Positions 27,187 to 35,881 of a stretch of 64,000 nucleotides of DNA are shown here, piece after piece. A model generated the notes under the pieces. The model was given only the letters and a program-made list of their open reading frames with translations, did no database searches and was not told the DNA's origin. Source of the DNA: Aquimarina atlantica (GTDB lineage Bacteria > Bacteroidota > Bacteroidia > Flavobacteriales > Flavobacteriaceae). The stretch covers positions 142,522 through 206,521 of the forward strand of contig NZ_AQRA01000010.1 in NCBI RefSeq assembly GCF_000626715.1, read 5' to 3'. Position 1 is the first letter of the stretch; each line of letters begins with the position of its first letter. The translations under genes and the position numbers were made by a program.

Positions 27187-27268
27187 TACTCGAGGTGGGA
27201 ATCGAACCCACACTCCCGAAAGAACTGGATTTTGAATCCAGCGCGTCTACCAGTTCCGCCACTCGAGC
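27187..27268 (-). tRNA. tRNA-Leu (anticodon CAA)
   Basis: The minus strand folds into a class II tRNA. The acceptor stem GCTCGAG pairs with CTCGAGT. The D arm holds GGCGGAACTGGTAGACGC. The anticodon stem-loop is CTGGA-TTCAAAA-TCCAG, giving CAA. A long variable arm TTCTTTCGGGAG and the T arm GTGGGTTCGATTCCCAC follow. The long variable arm and the CAA anticodon identify leucine (UUG codons). CCA is not encoded. Confidence 0.95.
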
Positions 27269-27352
27269 ATATTGGATGGCAAAATTAGCAAAATATTTTT
27301 TTTCAGCCATTAAATAAGTAACAAAATAAAGGTCAGAGTGAAAATAAATTTT

Positions 27353-27360
27353 TAAATTTG
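27353..27360 (+). promoter_or_regulatory. -7-like element for prs
   Basis: TAAATTTG matches the Bacteroidota -7 consensus TANNTTTG, 55 bp before the prs start. No clear -33 box is seen. Confidence 0.45.
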
Positions 27361-27414
27361 CACCTTGTTTTCAGAAAAAAAGTTTTAACTCATTACAATA
27401 CAACATTTTACCCT

Positions 27415-28356
27415 ATGCAATCCGCAGTTACAGAAGCAAAATTTTTTACGTGTAGTCAAAGTACCGAACTTGCAGAAAAAATAGCAACTGCTTATGGTGC
27501 TAAACTAGGTAATGTTATTACATCTACCTATAGTGATGGTGAGTTTCAACCTTCTTTTGAAGAATCTGTAAGAGGATCCAGAGTTTTTATTATCGGGTCA
27601 ACTCATCCCAATTCTGATCATCTTATGGAAATGTTATTAATGCTTGATGCTGCCAAAAGAGCCTCTGCAAGACATATTACAGCAGTAATGCCATATTATG
27701 GATGGGCTCGCCAAGATAGAAAAGACAAACCAAGAGTTCCTATTGCTGCAAAGTTAATTGCAAAAATGCTGGAAACAGCAGGAGCTACAAGAATCATTAC
27801 AATGGATTTACATGCAGATCAAATCCAGGGATTCTTTGAAAAGCCGGTAGATCACCTTTTTGCATCTACTATTTTCTTACCTTACTTACAGTCTTTAAAT
27901 CTGGATAATCTTACGATTGCTTCGCCAGATATGGGAGGGTCAAAAAGAGCTTATGCTTATTCTAAAGCATTAATGAGTGATGTAGTAATATGCTATAAAC
28001 AAAGAGCAAAAGCCAATGTAATTTCGCATATGGAACTCATTGGGGATGTTACCGGAAAAAATGTAGTATTAGTAGATGACATGGTAGATACTGCCGGAAC
28101 ATTAACTAAAGCAGCAGATCTAATGATAGAGAGAGGTGCAAAAAGTGTTAGAGCAATCTGTACTCACCCTATCCTTTCTGGTAATGCTTATGAGCGACTA
28201 GAAAATTCAAAATTAGAAGAGTTAATTGTAACCGATTCTATTCCTCTAAAACAAGAAAGTAATAAAATCAGAGTTGTAAGCTGTGCAAATCTATTTGCAG
28301 ATGTGATGAACCGAGTTCATAACAACCAGTCGATCAGTTCTAACTTTATAATGTAA
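27415..28356 (+). CDS. prs: Ribose-phosphate pyrophosphokinase (PRPP synthetase)
   Basis: A 313-residue enzyme that makes PRPP from ribose 5-phosphate and ATP, feeding nucleotide, histidine and tryptophan synthesis. I start at the ATG giving MQSAVTEAKFFTCSQS, because the longer frame from a TTG at 27358 adds residues foreign to the family. Motifs are clear: YSDGEFQPSFEESVRG, the flexible-loop PYYGWARQDRKDKPR, MDLHADQIQGFF for metal/ATP binding, and the PRPP loop VVLVDDMVDTAGT. It is followed 23 bp later by rplY, a common pairing in Bacteroidota, so the two are probably one transcript. Confidence 0.96.
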   Translation: MQSAVTEAKFFTCSQSTELAEKIATAYGAKLGNVITSTYSDGEFQPSFEESVRGSRVFIIGSTHPNSDHLMEMLLMLDAAKRASARHITAVMPYYGWARQDRKDKPRVPIAAKLIAKMLETAGATRIITMDLHADQIQGFFEKPVDHLFASTIFLPYLQSLNLDNLTIASPDMGGSKRAYAYSKALMSDVVICYKQRAKANVISHMELIGDVTGKNVVLVDDMVDTAGTLTKAADLMIERGAKSVRAICTHPILSGNAYERLENSKLEELIVTDSIPLKQESNKIRVVSCANLFADVMNRVHNNQSISSNFIM

Positions 28357-28379
28357 ATAATAATTAATAAATTTTTAAA

Positions 28380-29006
28380 ATGAAATCATTAACAATCAAT
28401 GCATCTCAAAGAGAAAGCGTAGGCAAGAAAGCAACAAAAGCCTTACGTAATGCTGGACAGGTACCTTGTGTTATTTATGGTGGAGACACTATTGTACACT
28501 TTGCAGCACCAGAAATTGCTTTCAAAAACTTAGTGTATACTCCAGACGTTCATACCGTGGTAATAGCGTTGGATAATGGTACAAAAATAAATGCTATCCT
28601 ACAGGATATCCAATTTCATCCTGTAACCGATAAAATTTTACACATCGATTTTATCGAAATTTTTGACGACAAACCAATCACAGTAGAACTTCCTTTTAAA
28701 ACTGTCGGAAACTCTAGAGGGGTCCGTAATGGTGGTGTACTACGTTTTAACTTAAGACGTATTAAAGTAAAAGGTTTTGCTGCTAAATTACCAGACGTAA
28801 TCGAAGGAGATATCACAAATCTAAAAATCGGAAACAAATTGTATGTTACCGATGTAGCAAGTGATGACTATACTATCCTACATCCAGATAATACCGTTAT
28901 CTGTATGGTTAAGACATCTCGTACAGCAGTTGCAGACGATGATGAAGATGAAGATGAAACTGAAGGTGCAGCTGAAGGTGCAGAAGCTCCTGCAGCAGAG
29001 GCATAA
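28380..29006 (+). CDS. rplY: 50S ribosomal protein L25 (CTC form)
   Basis: A 208-residue protein that binds 5S rRNA in the large ribosomal subunit. The N-terminus MKSLTINASQRESVGKK and VPCVIYGGD belong to the L25 domain. The middle part (HIDFIEIFDDKPITVELPFKTVG) is the TL5/CTC beta-domain, which makes it the long form. The C-terminus is an acidic, Ala-rich tail (DDDEDEDETEGAAEGAEAPAAEA), which is disordered and typical of Bacteroidota. It has its own terminator 22 bp downstream. Confidence 0.95.
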   Translation: MKSLTINASQRESVGKKATKALRNAGQVPCVIYGGDTIVHFAAPEIAFKNLVYTPDVHTVVIALDNGTKINAILQDIQFHPVTDKILHIDFIEIFDDKPITVELPFKTVGNSRGVRNGGVLRFNLRRIKVKGFAAKLPDVIEGDITNLKIGNKLYVTDVASDDYTILHPDNTVICMVKTSRTAVADDDEDEDETEGAAEGAEAPAAEA

Positions 29007-29027
29007 TTTTATAGTCTCATATAATAT

Positions 29028-29069
29028 AAAAGCATTCCGAATTGTATTCAGAATGCTTTTTTTATTTTT
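29028..29069 (+). terminator. Intrinsic terminator after rplY
   Basis: AAAGCATTC (about 29029-29037) pairs with GAATGCTTT (29051-29059), followed by TTTTATTTTTA. It separates rplY from pth. Confidence 0.75.
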
Positions 29070-29081
29070 ATAGAAATTTTT

Positions 29082-29193
29082 GGGCGTACCCCCACTTTGG
29101 CGTGGAGGCCGGGCTATATGCTGTATCTTTTTTTGCAATCCTTCGACTAGTCTCTGGATTACAAAAAAAGGATGCCGCTCCTATCCCTTACGC
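29082..29193 (+). other. Structured intergenic element, copy A (upstream of pth)
   Basis: Begins GGGCGTACCCCC and ends CTATCCCTTACGC. The outer arms GCGTA (29084-29088) and TACGC (29189-29193) pair. Inside are a GCCCGG-side motif (GGGCTATATGCTGTATC) and a long inner stem, TTTTTTGCAATCC with GGATTACAAAAAA, capped by a TTCGACTAGTCTCT loop. The reverse complement of this element recurs at 34462-34530. I recall this layout (GGGCG...GCTAT...GGATGCCGCT...ATCCC..ACGC) as a widespread intergenic element in flavobacteria with no known function; that recollection needs a database check. Confidence 0.65.
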
Positions 29194-29206
29194 AAATAAA
29201 AACAAC

Positions 29207-29833
29207 ATGTTTTCGATAATTAAAAAATTATTTTCTAAACAACCCTATGAAACTCAAGAAGATCTCATGAAAAAATTTCTTGTTGCCGGTCTCGGTAATA
29301 TTGGTCCAAAATACCATAACACTCGTCATAATATCGGTTTTAAAATCCTGGATGCTTTGGCCAAAGAAGAAAATCTCGTTTTCGAAACCAAAAAACTAGG
29401 TGACCTTGCTACATACAAACACAAAGGGAGAACCATTATCCTTCTCAAACCTAATACCTATATGAACCTTAGCGGAAAAGCAGTTCGGTATTGGCTGGAG
29501 AAAGAAAAAATACCTTTAGAAAACCTTTTGGTCATAACCGATGATATCAATCTCTCTTTTGGTACAATCCGACTCAAATCCAAAGGTAGTGCCGGTGGTC
29601 ATAATGGGCTTAAAGATATCGAAGCTCAATTACAAACTTCTAAATATTGCAGATTTAGATTTGGAGTTGGCAATGAATTTGGTAAAGGCAGGCAAGTTGA
29701 TTATGTACTGGGAGAATGGAGTCCTGAAGAAGAATCTGCTATACCAGAACGATTAGAAAAAGGAATCGCTTTGATCAAATCTTTTGCTACTGCAGGAACA
29801 TCAAATACAATGAATACCTTTAACGGAAAATAA
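29207..29833 (+). CDS. pth: Peptidyl-tRNA hydrolase
   Basis: A 208-residue enzyme that frees tRNA from stalled peptidyl-tRNA. I chose the ATG at 29207 (MFSIIKKLFSKQP), which lies just after the structured element; a later ATG at 29267 (MKKFLVAGLGNIG) would also give a full catalytic domain. The frame upstream of 29207 is the element itself and not protein. Key residues are visible: the catalytic His in NTRHNIGF, the Asn in KPNTYMNLSG, the Asp in VITDDINLSFG and GSAGGHNGLKDIEAQL. Length and order match the family. It follows rplY, as in many Bacteroidota. Confidence 0.95.
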   Translation: MFSIIKKLFSKQPYETQEDLMKKFLVAGLGNIGPKYHNTRHNIGFKILDALAKEENLVFETKKLGDLATYKHKGRTIILLKPNTYMNLSGKAVRYWLEKEKIPLENLLVITDDINLSFGTIRLKSKGSAGGHNGLKDIEAQLQTSKYCRFRFGVGNEFGKGRQVDYVLGEWSPEEESAIPERLEKGIALIKSFATAGTSNTMNTFNGK

Positions 29834-29998
29834 AGAAATGTCTCAGAACTATTTTTTATTTTTACAACTGCTTAAAATCTTACTTCTCGAAATGAGCCAT
29901 AACAATCATATCAACGCTTATCTACCTGGCAACAGACAGGCTATATTATTCATTAACGAATTCTATCTGACAGTTGAAATCAAATCAAAAATAAACAG

Positions 29999-30931
29999 AT
30001 GAAACGTTATTCAAATGCAAAAACATATGATAGCCAGACCCATTCTGTAGTTACTATAGGTACTTTTGATGGTGTGCATATTGGCCACAAAAAAATAATA
30101 GAACGCCTCGTAGAAAGTGCCAGAAAAAATAATCTGGAATCGGTTATTCTTACTTTTTTTCCTCATCCCAGAATGGTATTACAACAGGATTCTGATATCA
30201 AGCTTATCAATACTATTGATGAACGTATACAGATATTAGAAAAAACAGGGCTAGACAACCTGGTTATTCATCCATTTACCAAAGAATTCTCTCGTCTAAG
30301 TGCAGGAGAGTATGTACAACAAATGCTTATCGATTGTCTTAAAGCAAAACATGTTATTATAGGATATGATCATCGGTTTGGGCGCAATCGTAATTCTAAT
30401 ATTACAGATCTTGCTTCTTATGGTGTACAAAATGATTTTACTGTAGAAGAAATTTCTAAGCAAGATCTTGATGATGTTGCTGTAAGTTCTACCAAAATCA
30501 GAAAAGCATTATTCGATGGAAATATTACCAAAGCAAATGCATATCTGGGGTATTGTTTTATGCTAACCGGTAAAGTAGTAAAAGGAAAAAGGCTAGGGCG
30601 TAAACTTAACTATCCAACCGCAAATTTACATATCGAAGAAGATTACAAATTAATCCCAAAAAACGGAGTTTATATTGTGAAATCATTTATTGACAGTAAA
30701 ATCTATTTTGGGATGATGAATATAGGCACTAACCCTACTGTAAACGGCACCAAACAAACGATAGAGACTCATTTCTTTGACACTTCTTTTAATTTATACG
30801 ACAAAAAGATTCAAATCGAAATGATAAAACGTATTAGAGATGAGAAAAAATTTGATTCTCTAGAGCAATTACAAGATGCTATGCAGCAAGATGAAGACTT
30901 CTCTCGTGATTTTATAAATTCTTTAGTATGA
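29999..30931 (+). CDS. ribF: Bifunctional riboflavin kinase / FAD synthetase
   Basis: A 310-residue enzyme that converts riboflavin to FMN and then to FAD. The N-terminal nucleotidyltransferase half shows TIGTFDGVHIGHKKII (HxGH motif), FFPHPRMVL and IIGYDHRFGRNR. The C-terminal flavokinase half shows GKVVKGKRLGRKLNYPTANL and NIGTNPTVNGTKQTIETHFFD. It starts 165 bp after pth, and I saw no FMN riboswitch in that gap. Its stop codon overlaps the HTTM gene by four bases (ATGA), so the two are translationally coupled. Confidence 0.96.
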   Translation: MKRYSNAKTYDSQTHSVVTIGTFDGVHIGHKKIIERLVESARKNNLESVILTFFPHPRMVLQQDSDIKLINTIDERIQILEKTGLDNLVIHPFTKEFSRLSAGEYVQQMLIDCLKAKHVIIGYDHRFGRNRNSNITDLASYGVQNDFTVEEISKQDLDDVAVSSTKIRKALFDGNITKANAYLGYCFMLTGKVVKGKRLGRKLNYPTANLHIEEDYKLIPKNGVYIVKSFIDSKIYFGMMNIGTNPTVNGTKQTIETHFFDTSFNLYDKKIQIEMIKRIRDEKKFDSLEQLQDAMQQDEDFSRDFINSLV

Positions 30932-32253
30932 TCAATCGTTGGCTATTCACTCAAGTAGATAATAGTTCTCTTATTATATTTCGAGTTTTTTTTGGGTTCC
31001 TAATTGCTTCAGAGGCTATTGGCGCTATTTTTACAGGCTGGGTTACTCGTACCTTAGTAGAACCTAAGTTTACCTTTAATTTTATTGGTTTAGATTTTTT
31101 ACAACCCTTACCCGGTAATGGCATGTATTTTTATTTTGCTATAATGGGGATTTTTGGCCTTTTAGTAATGATTGGTTTTAAATATCGATGGAGCATGATT
31201 GGATATACCATATTATGGGCAGGAGTCTATTTTATGCAAAAAGCATCCTATAACAATCACTACTATCTCTTGTTACTACTTTGCATAATAATGTGCACTT
31301 TACCTGCAGGAAATTATTTCTCGATAGATGTAAAACAGAACCCGTTACTTAAAAAAATTGCCATGCCAAGGTGGTGTATATTGGTAATTATTGCTCAACT
31401 CTGGATTGTATACACCTATGCATCCGTTGCTAAACTATATCCAGATTGGTTAGACTTTACTGTTGCCAAAAACCTGATGGCTGGTAAAGCAAATTACCCT
31501 ATTGTAGGAGATATTCTTCAGGAACATTGGACACATGTTTTTATTGCCTATTATGGTATTTTATTCGACTTATTAATTGTTCCTTTACTATTATGGAAAA
31601 GAACTCGACTTGCTGCTTTTTGTTTTAGTGTATTCTTTCATCTTTTTAATTCTATTGTTTTTCAAATAGGAATATTCCCATATCTATCATTAGCATTTAC
31701 CGTCTTTTTCTTTTCTAAAGAAAGGGTACATCATTTGTTTATGAGAAAAAAGGAGTTCTATAATTCTAAAGAAATAATTATCCCTTCATACCGTAAATTT
31801 TTGCTTCCTATATTAACAATCTGGTTCGTTATACAAATCCTGCTTCCTCTTCGTCACTGGGTTATCCCGGGAGATGTATTATGGACAGAAGAAGGTCATA
31901 GAATGAGTTGGCGTATGATGTTAAGAGGTCGATATGGCACTACCAATTTCTATGCTGTAGACAAAAATGATCCTAAGGCTTTACAGAAATTAATAAATAA
32001 AAACGATTACCTCTCTAAAAAACAATTACGATTAGTATCAGCAAAACCAGATGCTATGTGGCAATTTGCACAAAGAATTAAGGCCGAATATGCTGCAAAA
32101 GAAAAAGATATTGCTATCTATGTGCGTAGTAAGGTATCTATTAATGGTAAAAAATATCAAACACTTATTGATCCAAAAGTTGATCTAGCCAGTGCTTCAT
32201 GGAATTATTTTACTACAAATCCATGGATTCTCAAATATGAAGAAAAAGAATAA
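30928..32253 (+). CDS. HTTM-domain membrane protein (gamma-carboxylase-like)
   Basis: A 441-residue polytopic membrane protein. The N-terminal two thirds contain the HTTM fold shared with vitamin K-dependent gamma-carboxylase: SSLIIFRVFFGFLIASEA, the YRWSMIGYTILWAGVYFMQKASYNNHYYLLLL helix pair and a late FHLFNSIVFQIGIFPYLSL helix. The C-terminal part is soluble (WRMMLRGRYGTTNFYAVDK). Bacterial members are common in marine flavobacteria and their reaction is mostly unknown. The four-base overlap with ribF suggests co-expression, though a shared function is not evident. Confidence 0.8.
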   Translation: MINRWLFTQVDNSSLIIFRVFFGFLIASEAIGAIFTGWVTRTLVEPKFTFNFIGLDFLQPLPGNGMYFYFAIMGIFGLLVMIGFKYRWSMIGYTILWAGVYFMQKASYNNHYYLLLLLCIIMCTLPAGNYFSIDVKQNPLLKKIAMPRWCILVIIAQLWIVYTYASVAKLYPDWLDFTVAKNLMAGKANYPIVGDILQEHWTHVFIAYYGILFDLLIVPLLLWKRTRLAAFCFSVFFHLFNSIVFQIGIFPYLSLAFTVFFFSKERVHHLFMRKKEFYNSKEIIIPSYRKFLLPILTIWFVIQILLPLRHWVIPGDVLWTEEGHRMSWRMMLRGRYGTTNFYAVDKNDPKALQKLINKNDYLSKKQLRLVSAKPDAMWQFAQRIKAEYAAKEKDIAIYVRSKVSINGKKYQTLIDPKVDLASASWNYFTTNPWILKYEEKE

Positions 32254-32467
32254 AATAGTCTCGTAATTTATGCCATAAAAAAGAATTAAAATGCTCTTTT
32301 TTTAAACATAACAAGCTAAAATTAAGTTATTTTTTGACCCCAATAGCACTTCATTGCAAAACCTTATGTAGTTTTGCATAGTTTAAAATCAAGGAAATAC
32401 GGTTTTGACTCGAGATTATACACTATAATTTGTGTAGCTAAATTTCGGATTTACAAAAATCATTACA

Positions 32468-34363
32468 ATGCATTCATATCTAATAAAGGGAATTTGTAGC
32501 ATCTTTCTATTGTTTTTCTTTTCTGCGCATAGTCAACAAAACAAGGAAGATACTTATACTTTTTTTGGTATTATACCTAATACCGTAGATGCACAGTTAT
32601 ATCGTAAGCTTAAAAACAGTCCCGATGTTACCACTCGCCTACAACTTATCGAAAAAATAGCTCAAATACATCTGCAGGCGGGCAATACTGATTCTATAAC
32701 ATATTATGGTGATCTTTTAAAAACAACAGCACTAAAAGAAAATATCCCCAATAAACCATTATATCTTTCTATAGCAAACCATATTATAGGACACGGAAAA
32801 CTTAAAAACGGGCTCTATGATGCTGCGATGAAACACTTTATCGAAGGTATTACTAATTCTTCTGTTCCCGAAATGCAAACCATGCATTACAAACATCAAC
32901 TTGGATTGGGTATTGTATATCTGGAGCAAAAAAAATATGAACTGGCACTCCCCATTTTTGAATCTTGCATTGCTGAATCCAATACTAAAGAAACTATAAT
33001 ACTAGCCGGAAAGTTTTTGGGAGATATTTATTTTTATAAAAACAATACTGAAAAGGCAAAGTCATATTATTTTTCTGTACTAGAAGATCTTCCCGATACT
33101 CCAAATAAAACATCAATAGAAGTTCGATTAAAACTTGGGCGACTCGAGCTTTTTAGTGATCGAACTATCAAAGCAATGGAGTACTTTATGCCTGCAAAAG
33201 AACAGGCTCAAGAAAACCATTTCTATGACTTATATATAGAAGCAGTATATCAAATAGGCCGGGTATATTATAAATTAGAAGATTATGATTCGGCAGAGAT
33301 GATATTAAACTCTGCATATGTAAATGCTGTACAATGGAATAGGTTAGAACTACAAAAAAGAGTAATCGAGATGCTAAAAGGTCTTTATGCTACTCGTGGA
33401 AATTATAAAAATGCATATGCATTAATGACTCAATATGTAGATATTTCTAATCGAATTACAACAAAACAAAACAAAAAAATTGTAAAAGAACTAGAGGTTA
33501 AATATCAAACACTGCAAAAGGAAAAAGAGATCTTATCGCTTAAAGAAGAACGTCTATTAAAAGAAAGTGAGCTTGAAAGGCAACGAACTATTAAAAAAGC
33601 ATTTTTAATCGGTTTTCTCGCTGTGCTCTTACCAATAGTTGGCCTGCTGTTTATGTATTTTCAGAAATTAAAGACCCAAATAGCCCTCAACAAATCCCAG
33701 GAAGAGGTAAATACTCAAAAAGTATACGGGTTGATGAAAGATCAGGAATTAAATCTGATCAAAGCTACAATGGAAGGTCAAGATAAAGAAAGACAACGTC
33801 TGGCACGAGAACTACATGATAGTGTTGGTGGTAATCTGGCAAGTATAAAATTGCAACTTTCTAACTCGGATAAAACCGATGATCAAGAAGCTAGTATTAT
33901 TAAACAAGTTGATGAAACTTACAATCAGGTAAGAGATTTTTCTCATAACCTTATCCCCAAAAAATTTCAAAAAAATCCGATTACTTCCTTAATAAAAGAA
34001 TACATAAACAATGTGATCAACGGTAGCGGGCAACAAATATCATTTCATCCCTATCCAAAAAATCAAATCAATCAAATTAGTCCAACACTTACAGAAGAAT
34101 TATTTAAAATCATACAAGAGCTATTAACTAATTGTCTTAAGCATGCTAAAGCCAAAAATATAGACATCTATCTTAATCACCATGATGATTCGATACAACT
34201 GCTTTTTGAGGATGATGGAATAGGTTTCGAAAGTGGAAAAGCAGTTGATGGAATCGGATTTAAAAATATAAAGACCCGGTTAAGTAACTTATCTGGAAAT
34301 ATGTTCATAGACTCTGTAATTCAAAGAGGTACGGTTATCAATATAGAAGTACCGGTTGCATAA
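32468..34363 (+). CDS. Orphan TPR sensor histidine kinase (HisKA_3/NarL type)
   Basis: A 631-residue sensor. It has a signal peptide (residues 1-22), tetratricopeptide repeats over about 60-310 in the periplasm, a coiled coil (KELEVKYQTLQKEKEILSL), one TM helix near 376-400, a HisKA_3 dimerisation box (QRLARELHDSVGGNLASIK, phospho-acceptor His450) and an HATPase domain with N-box ELLTNCLKHAKA and G-box DDGIGFESG. Such kinases normally pair with a LuxR-type response regulator encoded next door. None follows here (serS is next), so the partner must be elsewhere. The only GerE-type gene in the window is at 44633, is membrane-anchored and lacks a receiver. Confidence 0.9.
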   Translation: MHSYLIKGICSIFLLFFFSAHSQQNKEDTYTFFGIIPNTVDAQLYRKLKNSPDVTTRLQLIEKIAQIHLQAGNTDSITYYGDLLKTTALKENIPNKPLYLSIANHIIGHGKLKNGLYDAAMKHFIEGITNSSVPEMQTMHYKHQLGLGIVYLEQKKYELALPIFESCIAESNTKETIILAGKFLGDIYFYKNNTEKAKSYYFSVLEDLPDTPNKTSIEVRLKLGRLELFSDRTIKAMEYFMPAKEQAQENHFYDLYIEAVYQIGRVYYKLEDYDSAEMILNSAYVNAVQWNRLELQKRVIEMLKGLYATRGNYKNAYALMTQYVDISNRITTKQNKKIVKELEVKYQTLQKEKEILSLKEERLLKESELERQRTIKKAFLIGFLAVLLPIVGLLFMYFQKLKTQIALNKSQEEVNTQKVYGLMKDQELNLIKATMEGQDKERQRLARELHDSVGGNLASIKLQLSNSDKTDDQEASIIKQVDETYNQVRDFSHNLIPKKFQKNPITSLIKEYINNVINGSGQQISFHPYPKNQINQISPTLTEELFKIIQELLTNCLKHAKAKNIDIYLNHHDDSIQLLFEDDGIGFESGKAVDGIGFKNIKTRLSNLSGNMFIDSVIQRGTVINIEVPVA

Positions 34364-34443
34364 ATTTTTATATCCATAAATAGGCTTAAATAAATTTCTT
34401 AAAATTCATTTATAGAACTATAACCTAAACCCTCACTTTTCTT

Positions 34444-34451
34444 TAAATTTG
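34444..34451 (+). promoter_or_regulatory. -7-like element for serS
   Basis: TAAATTTG fits TANNTTTG and lies 92 bp before the serS start. If used, the structured element at 34462-34530 would form most of the serS 5' leader. Confidence 0.45.
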
Positions 34452-34461
34452 CTCCTTCATT

Positions 34462-34530
34462 GCGATAGGGATAGTAGTGGCATCCCCTGAATTTGTTTCA
34501 GGGATATAACGAATAGCCCGGAAATCGCCC
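34462..34530 (-). other. Structured intergenic element, copy B (upstream of serS)
   Basis: GCGATAGGGATAG...GGCATCC, then an inner hairpin (CCCTGAA-TTTG-TTCAGGG), then GGATATAACGAATAGCCCGG and ATCGCCC. The outer arms GCGAT (34462-34466) and ATCGC (34524-34528) pair. It is a shorter version of the reverse complement of copy A at 29082, with the same conserved blocks and a different inner hairpin. Confidence 0.65.
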
Positions 34531-34542
34531 AAAAAAGATATC

Positions 34543-35814
34543 ATGTTAGTAGTACAAAACATCATAGCAAACAAAGAAGCGTATATAAAAGCTTTGACAA
34601 AAAGGAATTTTGACGCAGCTGCTGTTTTAGAAGAAATTATTGGCTTGGATGAAAGTCGACGTGCCACACAGACCAAATTAGATAATACACTAGCAGACTC
34701 TAATAAATTCTCTAAAGAAATAGGATTACTGTTTAAAAACGGTGAACAGCAAAAAGCAAACCTGCTAAAGGAGAAAACTGCACAACTTAAAGAAAGCTCT
34801 AAGCAGTTATCAACAGCACTTACCGATATCCAGGAGAAATTAACGCAATTGTTATATACGATCCCAAATGTTCCTCATGATTCTGTTCCTAATGGTCAAA
34901 GTGATGAGGATAACGAAGAGGTTTTTCGCGAAGGTGATATTCCTGTTTTAGAAGAAGGTGCATTACCTCATTGGGAGCTTGCCAAAAAATATGACATTAT
35001 TGATTTTGAATTGGGTGTAAAAATAACCGGAGCTGGTTTTCCTGTATATAAAGGAAAAGGTGCTCGATTACAACGTGCTTTGATTAGTTATTTTTTGGAT
35101 AAAAATACTGATGCCGGATATAAAGAGTTTCAGGTACCTCATCTTGTTAATGAAGCATCGGGATATGGTACGGGGCAATTACCAGATAAAGAAGGACAAA
35201 TGTATCATGTAACCGGTGATGATTTATACCTTATTCCTACTGCAGAGGTTCCTGTAACTAATATGTTTAGAGATGAGCTATTACAGGAAAGTGATCTTCC
35301 TATTTGTTGTACGGGATATACTCCATGTTTTAGGCGTGAGGCAGGTTCTTATGGTGCACATGTACGTGGATTAAATCGATTGCATCAATTTGATAAAGTA
35401 GAAATTGTACGTATCGAGACTCCCGAAAATTCATATAAGGCACTTGATGGAATGGTAGATCATATAAAAGAGATTCTTAACGATTTACAATTACCGTATC
35501 GCATATTGCGTCTTTGCGGAGGAGATATTGGATTTACTTCTGCACTAACCTATGATTTTGAAGTTTTCTCGACAGCACAGGATCGCTGGTTAGAGATTAG
35601 TTCTGTATCTAATTTTGAATCTTATCAAGCGAATCGCTTAAAGTTAAGATATAAAGATGCGAATGGAAAAAATCAATTGGCACATACACTTAACGGGAGT
35701 TCATTGGCATTACCCAGAGTATTAGCAGGTATATTAGAAAATTACCAAACTCCAAATGGTATCAAAATACCTGAAGTACTGATTCCTTACTGTGGATTTG
35801 AATATATAGATTAA
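34543..35814 (+). CDS. serS: Seryl-tRNA synthetase
   Basis: A 423-residue class II synthetase. The N-terminal long coiled-coil tRNA-binding arm covers about residues 30-105 (KLDNTLADSNKFSKEIG, QLKESSKQLSTALTDI). Motif 2 is CFRREAGSYGAHVRGLNR and motif 3 is NGSSLALPRVLAGILENYQ. GTGQLPDKEGQMYHV and the serine-binding EISSVSNFESYQANR are present. Length matches the family. The start ATG follows the structured element by 13 bp. It charges tRNA-Ser and, via tRNA-Sec where present, selenocysteine. Confidence 0.97.
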   Translation: MLVVQNIIANKEAYIKALTKRNFDAAAVLEEIIGLDESRRATQTKLDNTLADSNKFSKEIGLLFKNGEQQKANLLKEKTAQLKESSKQLSTALTDIQEKLTQLLYTIPNVPHDSVPNGQSDEDNEEVFREGDIPVLEEGALPHWELAKKYDIIDFELGVKITGAGFPVYKGKGARLQRALISYFLDKNTDAGYKEFQVPHLVNEASGYGTGQLPDKEGQMYHVTGDDLYLIPTAEVPVTNMFRDELLQESDLPICCTGYTPCFRREAGSYGAHVRGLNRLHQFDKVEIVRIETPENSYKALDGMVDHIKEILNDLQLPYRILRLCGGDIGFTSALTYDFEVFSTAQDRWLEISSVSNFESYQANRLKLRYKDANGKNQLAHTLNGSSLALPRVLAGILENYQTPNGIKIPEVLIPYCGFEYID

Positions 35815-35834
35815 GGGATCCATAACATATTGCT

Positions 35835-35881
35835 AAAGCGCATTTTGTTATCTTTACAAAAAAACTTGCAAAATGCGCTTT
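35835..35881 (+). promoter_or_regulatory. 13-bp inverted repeat over promoter and start codon of the TPR gene
   Basis: AAAGCGCATTTTG (35835-35847) is the exact reverse complement of CAAAATGCGCTTT (35869-35881), and the right arm contains the ATG at 35873. A -7-like box TATCTTTA (35849-35856) lies in the loop. If transcription starts after that box the left arm is not in the mRNA, so this would act as a DNA operator. If it starts further upstream, the hairpin hides the start codon. Confidence 0.5.

Noticed and set aside
28861..29073. Plus-strand ORF overlapping the rplY end
   Set aside because: Methionine/lysine-rich out-of-frame reading of the acidic L25 tail and the terminator.
29834..29998. 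FMN riboswitch before ribF
   Set aside because: None of the conserved RFN element blocks are visible in the 165-bp gap.
34443..34676. Minus-strand 77-codon ORF
   Set aside because: It runs across the structured element and the serS 5' end; codon pattern follows serS on the other strand.
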